Source: Botryosphaeria dothidea
Taxonomy: Eukaryota; Ascomycota; Dothideomycetes; Botryosphaeriales; Botryosphaeriaceae
Direction: 5' to 3'
Length of the DNA stretch: 64,000 bases
Assembly: GCA_011503125.2 (NCBI GenBank)
Contig: WWBZ02000016.1
Coordinates: 1,674,001-1,738,000 of the forward strand
Shown: piece after piece, positions 1 through 11,157 of the stretch
Numbering within the stretch: position 1 is the stretch's first letter
Layout: each line of letters starts with the position of its first letter
The notes under the pieces: model-generated
Told to the model about the DNA's origin: nothing
What the model saw: only the letters and a program-made list of their open reading frames with translations
Database searches by the model: none
Program-made: the position numbers and the translations under genes

Positions 1-2506
1 TCCTTGCGCTTCCACTCCCTCCCACTGCCATTCACTGACCAGGCAAAGACGCTTCTTTCCGATATTACCTCGGCTTACGCTGCGCCGAAGACTTCTCGTG
101 GCCCCGACATGCGCCGATGCATCCACGGACTTGCGGCGCCCCCTTATTGCGAAAAGGCTCCCCGACTGGACGCCTCTTTGCCGCGCCGCAATCCTTTCGC
201 GCATTACTTTCTCTGGAAACAGTCTCCGTTCGCCCATTTTCGGGTTTCAAACCCAAAACTTTCTTTTGACTTCACCTCTTCGCTTGCACGGGACCAGTAA
301 GCCGGACATGATTGCCGGTTCCTGTCCGTAAATCAGCCAGTGACGACCGCTTTTGTAAGAGACGCACGAAACGCATGGCAAGTGCCCCTTTTGAAGAGCT
401 TGACTCACACCGTAAGCGGAGAAGCTTGCATTCCTGTCGGGCGGTCTTTGAGCGGTGAAAGTCAACTCAATCGTACTGCTAATCCTTGAACTTGCTGCTC
501 GATCTCCGCATAAGCTTCTCACCATCCCGGCCCTGGTCTGCGGATAATGCAGCAATTAATTTTTTGAGCTTGAAAGTCCTTCGGTTTGAACCACATGACC
601 CTCGCGTTCACACTCGACTAGATGGATTCTCTTCCTTGAACTTTTTTCTTATGTATCTGCGGTGACAGGCGAAGTGTTGGGGACGTCGGCTCCCCAACTG
701 CCGTACAACGTCCATTGAGGGTTGCACTCACGACGACCACATCTGCAGCAAGCGTCTTGGGGAGCCGCATGCTGTCACACCCAAAAGGTGCACGAGTGGA
801 CGCAAGGGATCGTCATTCGCTGACTATTTGAGTGACCTTATTCGACTACAGATCTGCAGCAGGCAGAACCTATATCACCTGAGACGAAAACCGAAAGTGG
901 ACGGAAGCATAACATCTCTTGCAGATGAAGAAAAACCAAAGTCATAATCATTACAACCTTGTCGAGGCCAGAATGTCCGAGTGTATTCCGTCTTGTCGAA
1001 AATGTCTCCCCACCGCATCGTCATCCTAATGAGGTCTTGTTTGTGGCACCTGCAGTTCTGAGGAGGCCGAAAGCCAACTACTCAGCCTTGTCTCAAACAC
1101 TCACTATACGCCACCATACAACATCGTACTCGTCCAGCAACGCCAAAGCCATACTCGCAGATCTTCATAATGTACAGCAAAGCCTCAACGCTCTCTTTTC
1201 ATGGCTATAGGTATACCCTCTTTCGATATGCCTCAATAAACCTTCGCAAGATGGAGCCAGAACCGGACAGTCGGAACAGCCTTGTCTAAGACAGCCTTTC
1301 CCGCCCATGTAGCCCCATATTACGAGCACAGCATGCGCGAGATCCTGAACAGACATGCATTGCATCGTTCAACCAGCAACAACAATCCTGCCTCGATGGG
1401 ATCGGCTGAGCCAAGCCGTGAGACGTGGAGTTGCTCCGCGGCCCCCCCCCAAAACCTGACCGTCAAGAAGCACACACCCCATAAGCAGCACTTGCAACTT
1501 TACACGACGAAAAGAAAGAGGCGCGAAGACCGGGTTTCCGGCTAGTGGGCGGGTGACCGGTTTGCCTTTCTCGGAGGAAGGTATGCGCGTAAGCAGATCC
1601 TTCAGGCCCTGGCATCAGCCGCCTCGACGAAAAGAAAAAAAGAAAGTGGCCGAAATCGCGTGGCCAGGCTTGGTGGACGGGAGCTATTGGGAGAGTGTGT
1701 GGGGTAGAATCCTGGTTGGTGGTTGACCCCGGCACGACCAAGCTTCTCAACCACCAAGCTCCAAGCAAGTAGCGGCGAAAGTTTATTTTTAAACTTCCAG
1801 CGAGAACCGCGGGACGCGGCTCGTATGCTGAGGTCTATTCTTCGCCTCAAGCCTCTCAACGCCATGCGGTTGGTGGTAAAACGGGATATGGTGTTGGTGC
1901 CAATGGTGATGTGATTGCAACCAGGGGTGGATGGGATGAAGCGTTCGTCCGGTTGGGGGTTTCCGGGGTTGTTGGAAAAAGGATGGACAACGTTTACGTA
2001 CAGATGAATCCTTCAAAAACTCCACATGCGTAATTTCACTTGACACTGGAATGCTTTCTGACTAGAGCGGGAAGTGCCGCATGCAACGGCATGCTTTACA
2101 CTGCTGGCACGTCTCTGGAGCTAGAGGTACTCTCCCCTAATTTTATCCAGATGCTGCGGAATTCAGTCTAATTTTTGATCACACATGAGGAAAGGAGAGC
2201 AGAATTTTGTAAGCCGGCAAGAGCGATAAATTTGCGACGCAACCAAGAAAACTACCTCGAACTAAATAAATAAAGTTAAATGAGCGTGATGAAGATGCCA
2301 ATCATAGCCAGTTCATAGAGATGATGTGTTTCGCAAAGAGAAAAACCCCAACGCTATTACCCTAGCGAATCCACACCAAGCTAGTCGTCGCCACATAACT
2401 ACAACTCATGCAGAGCCATCTATTCCACCCCAACCGGCGAATACATCTCCCTTCACTTGATTTTTGCTGCTTTGCTTGATGCACCGAGGGTGAAAGCGAC
2501 AGCAGC
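1..2506. other. Long stretch without a supported gene
   Basis: No reading frame here has a credible start, splice pattern or recognisable domain; open frames overlap on both strands and many begin at non-ATG codons. AT-rich sequence near 2220-2350 probably lies in the 3' flank of the reverse-strand gene that follows. A 15-base segment at 1938-1952 matches an arm of the hairpin at 13969-14053 at 14 of 15 positions (see findings). Confidence 0.5.
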
Positions 2507-3221
2507 TTAGTAGCCGCCGTAGCCCTTGGACTTGGTCTGGCACTCCTCCTTGGACTTGACCACGGAGGTGGTGATGGGCGTGTAGGTGGTAGTCGGGCAC
2601 AGGCTCTGCGAGTAGGAGGTGCTGACGACGGGGTACGGCTTGCCCTTGACGATGGTCGAAGTGGTCTTGCCGGTACCGGTGCTCTTATCGACGTTGGTGG
2701 TGCTGCCGACCACGTTGCTGGTGTAGACGGTGGTGTAGTACTACCGATTGAATTAGCGGAAGTGAGCTGCAAGATAAGCAGCGATAGTTGGCTTACCGAG
2801 GTAATGACCGTGCTTCCAGTCTTGGTGTAAACGACCGGGGAAGTGGTGGGCTTGACCACGGTCACGGTGGTGGTGAAGGTGTAAGGAACCTCCGTAGTCT
2901 CAGTGTAGGACTTGGTGACAGTGTTCTGTATTTTTGTTGGTTAATCGTCCGACAGAAGAATGGAGTGGGGGACTGAGCATACCGTAACAACGACGGGATA
3001 GGACTTCGTCACGGTCGCGACGTAGGCAGACGAGGTGGTGATGTAGTCAGTCCAGTACTTGATGCTGCAAGTGGACTCCCCGCCATAGCCACCGCCACCG
3101 GGCAGAGCAACAACAACGGAGCTGCTGCGAGATTAGAAGCACACCTCGCAAGATGGAGAACGGGAACGTTATACCTGGAGGCCACGAGGGCAAGGAGAGC
3201 AACCTTCATGTTGGAAAGCAT
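2507..3221 (-). CDS. Small Ser/Thr-rich secreted protein
   Basis: Four exons give a 183-aa product: 3175-3221, 2983-3124, 2797-2925 and 2507-2740. All three introns (50, 57 and 55-56 nt) have GT..AG ends, and the phases close without a stop. Residues 1 to about 24 form a signal peptide (short basic start, then a Leu/Ala/Val run ending near ALPGG). The mature part starts with a Gly/Tyr patch (GGGGYGG), is rich in Thr, Ser, Val and Tyr, and ends KGYGGY; it has three cysteines and no domain I recognise. It is probably an extracellular or wall-associated protein. A TATAAAG box lies about 150 nt upstream of the ATG. Function unknown; the exon model is firm because all four exons share the same Thr/Val composition. 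Confidence 0.8.
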
Positions 3222-4720
3222 TTTGAAGTGATGGGTTAAGATGAAGGGGGAAGTGTAGTGATGGCTCTGAGGGTAGCTGTAGATGGGGGATTTGCAACGA
3301 GGGCTATTGAGCGAAGGAGAAGCTGGCTGATGCTGATGGAGATGCTGCTGTGGTGAGGACTGCCCTCGACTTTATAGCCACCGTGAGATGGGGTGAACAG
3401 GGAACAAGACTCGACGATGGTCAAGCTGATGGCGCTCCGGGCCACCATGCTGCACTCAAGACATGGCGTTGGCTCGTGGTCCTTGGGTCAGAACTGTAAT
3501 CGGGTCTCCGCACATTCTCGTGGTGGAAGTGGACGCATCTCATGCATGCACCACAGAGACAGCATGTACCATCGAGAAGGCATCAGGCAAACTCTGGGGC
3601 CGGGATGTGAATGGAGTAGGCTCTCAAAAGCAAAGTTTCGTAAGAGAAACAGGTCATGTCAGCTCTAATTACCAGAAGCGGAAGCATAGGAAGCAATCCG
3701 CAGCAGGGACAGGGGCTTCACGGCACAATAGTGCAGAGATCTCGCGGAGTGAACAGGGCCAAATTTCCCGAAATAGCATCGGGCTGTAGGCTGAATGTCA
3801 TAGCACGGGCTGAATCTGCACGTCATAGTAGCTTGGCAGTTGCTCAGAGCAATATATCGCTGCAGATGGGGCAGGCATTCTTAGAGGAGCAGAGTGCGGG
3901 GATACAGGGCGCCGATTGCACGGTGCCCGTATTCGCTTGCTCTATGGTCAGAGCACGGAGGATTGGAGTAGTACCGTGGTTGTCGTGGTAAGGCTTGAGG
4001 GGCGGCGGCGGCGACAGCAACACAGCATCAGGGACCCATGATGGTAGGACAGTACGCATCGCAGAAAACTCGTCGGGCGTCTCTGCCTGGCTGGAAGCCC
4101 GTGTCTAGGACGGGATCGACGGCGGGAGAATACGACGAGCCGACCACTGTTGTCGGGCCAGCTCTGAGCTCGTGGGGCAAGGCTGAACGAGACCAGGCAC
4201 GCCGGGAGCAGCTGTTCGTACCTGCAAGCCGCTTGTGGCGGCAGGGCTTGCGGCGCCGCGGGCAGTTGTTGACGGAGGGTGCGGAGAGCGAGAGTGTGGG
4301 GAATGGCCAGGCCGGAGAGCGGACAGGGTTCTCGCGCGCGATTGGCTGCAGCCGGCTGACATAACCGCAGCACGCCTGATCGACCCGCGCGCCTCAACGG
4401 GAAGTCAGCCAACTCTCTGTCTGTCTCTTCTCGTCCGATGCCGCCCTCGCTGACTGCAGTCTTTCAATAGTCCGGAAGCTTGACTCCTCAATTGCCCACC
4501 TGCGCCCTCGAAACGGCCGCCTCAGCTCTCTGACGCTGCAGGGACAACCCGCCATCCCGCCCGAACAGGCTCGCGACGGCTTTTCAGCCCCAGTCGTGCC
4601 TGGCCGACGCTGCAGCTCCCGAGCCCACCTGAGCACATATTCGGCCAAAACCTCCCGCGGTCACACTCGCTGCCTTTCTCCCGACCCGCCCACCCCCAGC
4701 CCCAGCCCGCCGACTTAGAC
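3222..4720. other. Divergent intergenic region
   Basis: Lies between the reverse-strand secreted protein gene and forward-strand AIM11, so it should hold both promoters. Open frames on both strands are low-complexity and mostly lack ATG starts. No gene seen. Confidence 0.5.
3370..3376 (-). promoter_or_regulatory. TATA box of the secreted protein gene
   Basis: On the reverse strand this reads TATAAAG. It lies about 150 nt upstream of the ATG at 3221, a normal distance for a well-expressed fungal gene. Inferred from motif and position only. Confidence 0.5.
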
Positions 4721-5275
4721 ATGCCTGACGGCGCAGAAGAGCCGCAGAACCAGGCGCCGCCGCCCGAGCCGACCCAGTTCTCATTCCGCGACACCTTCAC
4801 TTCCCGCCGATCGCTTAGGCAACTCGGCCTGTTCTTTGCAGGCGCCACTTTCTTCACCGCTGCCCAGCTCATCACCCGACGCCAGCTCGGTCGCCGCTTC
4901 AGGACATCTATGCCCCCGTTCTACCACCCCAGCAACGTGCCCCACGGCGAGGTCAGCGGTGCCATGGACGCATTCGAGGCCCTGAACCTGGCCACAGTCA
5001 ACGTTGTTAGCGCAGCCATCATGCTCACCGGTGGTACCATGTGGGCCTTCGACATTAGCACCTTGGAGGATATCAGAAGCAGGGTCAAGCACCGCGTTGG
5101 CACCGGAGACGCACAGAAATCGACCGAGGAGATAGAGGAATGGATAGCCGAGGTGTTGGCCCGCAAGGACATGAAGGAGGCCGTCAAGGCTGCCACTGGC
5201 GTCAAGCTGGAGCAGCTCTTGAAAGACGCCAAGGCGAAAGAGGATGAGCAGAGCGACGGAGGCTCTGCGAGGTAA
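4721..5275 (+). CDS. AIM11: AIM11-family mitochondrial membrane protein
   Basis: A single exon encodes 184 aa. The ATG follows an in-frame TAG directly upstream, so the start is well fixed. The protein resembles the fungal AIM11 family (altered inheritance of mitochondria 11): a Pro-rich N terminus, a hydrophobic segment at about residues 35-52 followed by the basic TRRQLGRRFR patch, a FYHPSNVPHGEVSGAMDAFEAL stretch split by the family's Asn/Pro core, a second hydrophobic segment at about residues 91-110 ending in GGTMWAFDIS, and a charged C-terminal tail that looks helical. The family is known as a small two-helix mitochondrial membrane protein whose loss alters mitochondrial DNA inheritance in yeast; its molecular role is not known. 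No intron is needed. Confidence 0.85.
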   Translation: MPDGAEEPQNQAPPPEPTQFSFRDTFTSRRSLRQLGLFFAGATFFTAAQLITRRQLGRRFRTSMPPFYHPSNVPHGEVSGAMDAFEALNLATVNVVSAAIMLTGGTMWAFDISTLEDIRSRVKHRVGTGDAQKSTEEIEEWIAEVLARKDMKEAVKAATGVKLEQLLKDAKAKEDEQSDGGSAR

Positions 5276-6337
5276 CCACAGCCACGCCCTGTTTTCTCCT
5301 GCTCAGGCCCAGGGCTGCTGTGTGGTCTGCGGAACCGACCGTTGCGACCTTTGCACACTGCCTGTCTCAGCGGTATCCGAAGAGGCTGGCGGCAGCTGCT
5401 CGTGTGGACGAGTATCGTCGCACGACTATGACCTCACCCGAGCTTCATTTCGAAGACCGAAGCCCGCGGTAGGTGGTGAATCAGCCTTGCTGATCCTTCT
5501 GCACCAATCTTCTCCACTCCATGTAGTATTACCATGAGCGCCAACGACCTCGCCACGTCGAGCGCCACGTGAAGCAGTCTCCTTAATCGAATGGCGGGCT
5601 CCTGCATAATTCAAGCAACCAACACTTCGGCCTTCCTCAGCCCTCGGAACGCGGGATTGACCTCGTGCTGGCCAGCGCGACAGCCCCCTCAGTACGGAAG
5701 AATCTAGCCAGGCGGGGGAGTTCATACTCGAGGAAGCGTGCGTCGGAATCGACGGTAGATTCGCCTCGTTCCACAACGATGGATGCTGTAGCTCGTCGGA
5801 AATGGCGCACAAGCAAAGCAAGAATAGAAAGCATGGATTAGTGCACCACCCAAGTCGTGCCGCGTAGAGCAACATGATTTGTGTTTTCCGATGAGCCGCG
5901 CTCCCACTAATGTGTGTACGGGATTACTTTCCCCCATAACTGGACTTCGATCATCCCTGAAACGTTCAGCTTAGCAGCTAAACCAGCAGCATGTGGTGCA
6001 CGCGGGCCTTCCCGCTTGATTCTCGCTCGACTCAGCCTCTTGCGCACCTATGACTATAGAGGCCCTCTGCATCTGCCCAACCACACCTTCAGTCTGTCAT
6101 CCACCTGTCATCCTGCCTCCACCTACTTCTAAAAATAATCCATGAATCCGTTCATGACTCTGCTACTTTACTAAATTGCCGCCATTCGTCCCGTTCCAAG
6201 CTTCATGCTTCCCCTCTTCCTCCCAGAGGTTTACGCCTGCACATCATCACCACATTCCTAGCCAGGCCACTTCCTCATCGCTTCCAACGTCTGCTCCTGC
6301 CCTGCCTCCCCCCCTCTCCTCAGACCCCCCCCCCCCC
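5276..6337. other. Intergenic region with polypyrimidine tract
   Basis: Contains the 3' flank of AIM11 and of the reverse-strand molybdopterin synthase gene (convergent pair). From about 6300 it becomes almost pure C/T, with a C-run at 6329-6342, continuing into the coding end of the next gene. No gene seen. Confidence 0.5.
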
Positions 6338-7854
6338 CTACCCGGCATTCCCCTTCCCCTTCCCCTCTCCCTCTTCCTCCTCCTCCCCATCCATCCTCAC
6401 CCCCATCGCCCCATCCCTATTCGCCCTCCACACGCCCCCCTCCTCGTCCGCAAACTCCTCCAACTTCCAGATCTCGACCTTCTCCTTACACACCTCCAGC
6501 GCCTCCTCGCCGCCCCGCCACGCCGCCTGCCGGTGCGGCGCCGAAACGGCGATCAGGATGCTCTCCTCGCCGATGGGCACGGTGCCCAGCCGGTGCGCGA
6601 CGGCGACGGCCGTCAGCGCGTGGGCGGCCCGCACGGCGCGCGCGAGACCGAGGAGGGTCGTCAGGGCCAGGGGTGCGTAGGACGTGTACGTCAGCTGCTT
6701 GACGGGGCGGGAGGCGAAGGTGTCGCGGGTCGTGCCTTGGTGGGGTTTGTTAGTGGTTCAGTATGCTTGTGCGCGTGGAATGGTGGGGGCGTTGTGTGGT
6801 TCGGAGGGGAGGTGTGTGAGAACTGGATGTGGTGGGGGGGGGGAGTGGATGGAGACAATTGGAAAGTTGCGGGTGGAGCTGAAAGGAGTGCCTCCTTCGT
6901 TGAGAGCGTTTGGGAGTGTTTTGTGTTTGCTCAGGCGGAGGTGTTGCTCGATGGGGAAGTGGTGGGAGGAGTGTCTTGGATGCGCTGTATTCCGGTCCCG
7001 TGTTGTTGTTGTTGTTGTTTGTTGCTGGCTGTGGCGGAGAGAGATGTTGGTCACTGATTCGGAAATGTATATAGGCATTCATGGTGGAGGTGTGTTCGGT
7101 CCAGACGTGCCGAATCTGATGATAGACAAGATTGCTAATCCATGCTCGATTGGCGATTAGGCAAGTCATTCGTACCTGGGACACGGGCATCTTCCTCCCG
7201 CCAGATCATGCCGATCAGAGCCGTTTCAAGGCCCAGGTACAAGCGGCAGGTGAAGGATCGTCAGCTTGGATTTGGCGGTATGCGGATGATGGCAGAAGTT
7301 GCTGACACGAAGCCGCACTGCTTCTCAGCGTACAACCGCCAAGGCATCGCATTCATCTCATCGACCAAGACATCAAGACCACTTTGAGGGATTTTTCTCG
7401 TCTGCTGCTCGGATGACGGCAGCTCTCCTGTGTCTGGTGGAGAGCTGATGTGCGCCAAAAGTATAGTCACCTTCTCTTTGCGAATTGTGATGAAGCACAT
7501 CGCATACCAGCGACAGGCCGAGGAAAATCTACTGGTAGAAGGGATGGTGGAGGCATTTTGCGCACGAGCAGGGATCAGGGATACAGCGGCTGCGGTGGAG
7601 ATTGAGAACATGGGTAAAAATGTAGAAGTGAGGAATGAGTGTTGTAGGGGCTCGGGCAGGGATTATTTGTGGCGACGGTGGAGGAATTTTTTTCTTTCTT
7701 TTCTCAATAGCTTACCGGCGAAGAGGACGACGGCGCCTGCTTTGGGACTCTTGACTCGCTGCATGATAGACACCACGTCCAGGTGGTCGTATGTGAGTTC
7801 CACATGGACTCCCTCTTCTTCCCGAAGCATGGGTTCGGCGGTGGGTTCTGGCAT
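6338..7854 (-). CDS. cnxH: Molybdopterin synthase catalytic subunit (MoaE / CnxH / MOCS2B type)
   Basis: Two exons, 7716-7854 and 6338-6735, give 178 aa. The product matches the large subunit of molybdopterin synthase, which moves sulfur from the MoaD-type partner onto precursor Z to make the dithiolene of the molybdenum cofactor used by nitrate reductase. Family marks seen: AGAVVLFAG followed across the splice by TTRD, then [11 protein letters not shown] and [11 protein letters not shown], and the IWK motif near the end. The junction completes the Gly codon of G-TTR exactly. The donor is GTAAGC and the acceptor is preceded by a CTAAC branch site. The intron is 980 nt, far longer than any other here. 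The C terminus carries an unusual acidic Glu/Gly/Lys tail encoded by a C/T-rich microsatellite. An upstream in-frame ATG at 7941 is less likely. Confidence 0.82.
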
Positions 7855-10002
7855 TGTGTGTTGCAGCCCTGATACCCGGCTCAAAGGAGATGGGGAGTCG
7901 AATTGAAACAGAAACGCGGTGGTGGGAAGGGTCCGAGACACACAATAGCCGGTGTGGTGGATGAAGATATGCGGGTCCGGGTCAGCAGCAGCGCAGTGTA
8001 GGAGGGCGACTGCTAGCTGTGGATGGTGGGGGAGCAGGCGTGGGGCTTCCTCGGCCGGCCGTGGCCTCGTCCCTGCCGCGCCTCCGTCATCGCCCTCTCA
8101 CGCTGACCCTCGCTCTCACCCTTCATCTCAGACAGAACACCAGCTAGCGACTGCAACACCGCTCTCCCTCGTCGACCGCTCCCAGCTCGGCCGCTCCGCG
8201 CCTCTGGTCCGACATGGCGCTCTCAGGAATGACGCTTCGCTCCCGGGGTCTGTGGCGCGACCAGAGCGAGAGGCGCAGCTCATTCCAAGTCGGGGTTTGA
8301 TTCAGGAGATGAGTCCGCTCGTCAGCCTGATGCTGCCCCCTCTGTATGGCCGTTGTTGACAGCCAACGGTCCGACGCCCGCGCTGCCATGCCGCTTGCTT
8401 TTTCGGCGAGAACCACCTCTTTTTTCTCCGCCCAGCCCATCCGGATCGGGTGCCGCGATGCCGCGCATTAAAAAAAAAGAACTTCTCTCCGATCTCCCCG
8501 AATTCCAAACGCCTTCTCTCTTCCACCGCCCTTCTGTGAGATGGCGCGCGATCGCGCTGTGGGGCGATACGCGGCTGTGGGCCCCCGCAAATGCGAGGGC
8601 AAATCCATTGCTGCCCGCCTCTCATCACATGGCGAGCAGAATGTGACTGGGATGTGAGAAATCGCATCACCGGCGCGGCCACCTGAGACGCCCCGATCGA
8701 GGCTGGCCGACGACACCGGCTGCTCGAATTCGGGTCGAGTCTGAGACTTTATGCGCCTGTCAGCCCTGAAAAGGCCGTGACCTGCTGCTCTGAGCGGGAA
8801 GAATGGGAGTGGTGGCAGGCGTCTGCAAGGCGGTTGAAGCCGACGTCACCACCAACCGCGTATGCTTGAGTTCAGCAATGCCTGGAGCCAGAGAGCAGCT
8901 GTATGACACGTCCGTTGCACAGGTGCTTCAGTCTCTCGTAACCGCGGTCCAGGTCAGTCGTCTTCAGCGTCCGCCGCGTCAATGCTCGAGGGTCAACTGA
9001 GCTCTCTCCAAGAGTCCAGATCCCGGCCATCCCCGGCGCTTATGCTGACTGCCGCTGCTGCCCGCCTACGCGCCCGTTCGCGATGCGCAAAAACGCAAGG
9101 ATCATAAACGGCGGCCCTCACGATTTTGCGCCCATACTATTCGCCGGACGCCGAGTCCGCTCTCCTCCATCGCAGAAGGGCTTCCCGTGAGGCCCATCGC
9201 CCCGGCCAGTGTGAGCCATGTTTATCTCGATGTCTCGGGCTCCTCTTGTCTCATTCCTCATTGCTGTGCGACCACGTTTCTCTCGATTGCCCACGAACTG
9301 CAGGTCGCTTCTCCCCCGGGTGGATCCTTGTGCCCCATCTCGTCTGGATCTTACTCTCGCTTGCCGGATGCACCAGGCCTGCGTCCGCCCGGCAGCACCG
9401 TTGGCGATCCATTCAAAATTTTGCCTTATGCTGCACGCAATCTGTGCCTGACCAGATCTCCCGACAATTGCCGCTCAAGCAGCCTGTGATGCATCACTTC
9501 CTGCGCCGCGCTTCTTGCCCAGGCAAGGCACGCTCCAGCCAATGCCTGCGCCCCTTACTTCGATCGCCGCACGCCTCAAAGACAACATTGAGTACACAGC
9601 GTCAGCTTTACGCGCGCCGCCCCGTGCTCATTGGCCCCTGCTGACGGCCATGCTACTGAGCCAAAACAAGGGCCAAACAACGTGTCCAGAATCGCTCGTT
9701 CATGGAACCCAGCCAGACTCCAGCGCAAAGGTTCACGTAACGCCGGACTATGCCTCCCCCGGTCATGGAGCCACAAGTCCAAGCGAACCCTTGGGTAAAC
9801 AGAAGCCTTCTTTTTTTTTCTCGGCCCCCTTGAATCCGGAGAATGGGACTGCCCTCCCACTGCACATATATGATCCAGTAGCTTCCCGATAGTCTTATCT
9901 GGAAACAGACTTTGCATACTGCTTCTCAGCCAGCCGCTACCTTCCCATCCGTACTGCCAGCCGCCGGGTCTCGGTTCAAGCCAAGGACTCTCTCCCTCAA
10001 AC
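7855..10002. other. Divergent intergenic region
   Basis: Lies between the molybdopterin synthase gene and the forward gene at 10003. Long frames on both strands have no ATG start or no recognisable product. A poly-T run near 9811-9820 sits in a C/T-rich stretch of the kind common upstream of fungal genes. No gene seen. Confidence 0.5.
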
Positions 10003-11157
10003 ATGGCCGACGTCGATGTCTCCCGACAGCCGTCGGGTCACAGTTCTCCACCCAAGAGAACGTCGCAAAGCGGGACCCGCTCCCATCCTGACTCAGTCAT
10101 CTCGGAAAATTCTACGCCGCCAGCCTCGCCACAGAGGACCGCAGAATACTGGGATCGCTGCGTCGAGAAGCTGGAGGAGAGGCGCCGGTTGCGACAAGCA
10201 GCCGCCCAGAACTCACCCGAGGGGAAGCCACTGATCCCACGCCAGACAAACCGGATGGTCCTCGACATTATTTCAAGCTACAGTGATGACTCTGACCTTG
10301 CGCCCGGCGCCTCACCGCAGAACCCTGCCTCTTTCGACTTCGGTTTCCGCCATGAGCGTGACAGGGCAGACTCGGCTCATGATATTGAGACCATGGCTCA
10401 AGCCCTCGAGTTGTTCCCACAACCCCTAGCCACCAAGAAGAGCAAGCACAACTCCAGCTCTCGTTCGACCTCATCAATCAAAATCCAGGGACTGCGGAAG
10501 GAGGGCCAGACCCTCGCATCTCCTGTTCCGGCGAGAACCTCTCCGAAGCAGCATGCGGCTGAACCTACCAAGACACCTCGGAAATGCCCTCCGAGGCCTC
10601 CGCGTCCCGAGGAGACCTTTTTCATCGGTCTCCCTACCACTCCCTCTCCGCATCCTAACCGTGTTGTGCGTAAGCCTGTCGTCCAACAAGAACGCCGTTC
10701 TGCTGCGCCGTCAAACATCAAAATTATCCATACGGATCATACGCCTCCTTTCTCATGCAGATCCACTCCGGCGCTTCCCAACCTGGAACCCCAGCCCCCG
10801 ATTCAATTCTTGGAGCCCACCCCCCCTACCACTCCCGTCCGGGATGCATCCTTTGCACTGCAACGTCAGCTCATTTCAGTGTGGGAGGATGATGATGACG
10901 ACGAGGAAGATAAGACAGGATTGATGGAATATGTGAGGCGTACTCTGCATGCAAGCAAGACTTCCTTCTCCGCAGATCGTGACAGAGATCCTAAAGAGAA
11001 GGAACGGGAAAGAGGGAAGGAGAGGAGGAAGGAGAGCATGGACAGCACGCACAGTTCCGACAAGCGACCGACTGGTGGTCGCAGGAGAAGGAGCACTGTC
11101 CGCCAGGCAATGGTTCGCGTGTTCCGCTGCGGCGACAGCAAGGAGGAGCACTCATAG
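10003..11157 (+). CDS. Disordered fungal protein of unknown function
   Basis: An intronless 384-aa frame with a clean ATG (AACATGGCC context). The protein is rich in Ser, Pro, Arg and Lys and appears mostly disordered. A short helical segment at about residues 45-65 (YWDRCVEKLEERRRLRQAA) is the best candidate for a conserved interaction site. Pro-rich stretches carry PPRPPRPEE and repeated TP/SP sites that could be kinase targets. Near residue 298 there is an acidic run (EDDDDDEED), then a strongly basic Lys/Arg/Glu stretch, and the end reads RRRRSTVRQAMVRVFRCGD. I recognise no catalytic domain. The two charged low-complexity blocks suggest a regulatory or nuclear/cytoskeletal adaptor, but that is only inference. 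Confidence 0.75.
   Translation: MADVDVSRQPSGHSSPPKRTSQSGTRSHPDSVISENSTPPASPQRTAEYWDRCVEKLEERRRLRQAAAQNSPEGKPLIPRQTNRMVLDIISSYSDDSDLAPGASPQNPASFDFGFRHERDRADSAHDIETMAQALELFPQPLATKKSKHNSSSRSTSSIKIQGLRKEGQTLASPVPARTSPKQHAAEPTKTPRKCPPRPPRPEETFFIGLPTTPSPHPNRVVRKPVVQQERRSAAPSNIKIIHTDHTPPFSCRSTPALPNLEPQPPIQFLEPTPPTTPVRDASFALQRQLISVWEDDDDDEEDKTGLMEYVRRTLHASKTSFSADRDRDPKEKERERGKERRKESMDSTHSSDKRPTGGRRRRSTVRQAMVRVFRCGDSKEEHS

Noticed and set aside
9126..9644. 172-codon forward frame
   Set aside because: Starts at TTG, no domain, lies in the upstream region of the gene at 10003.
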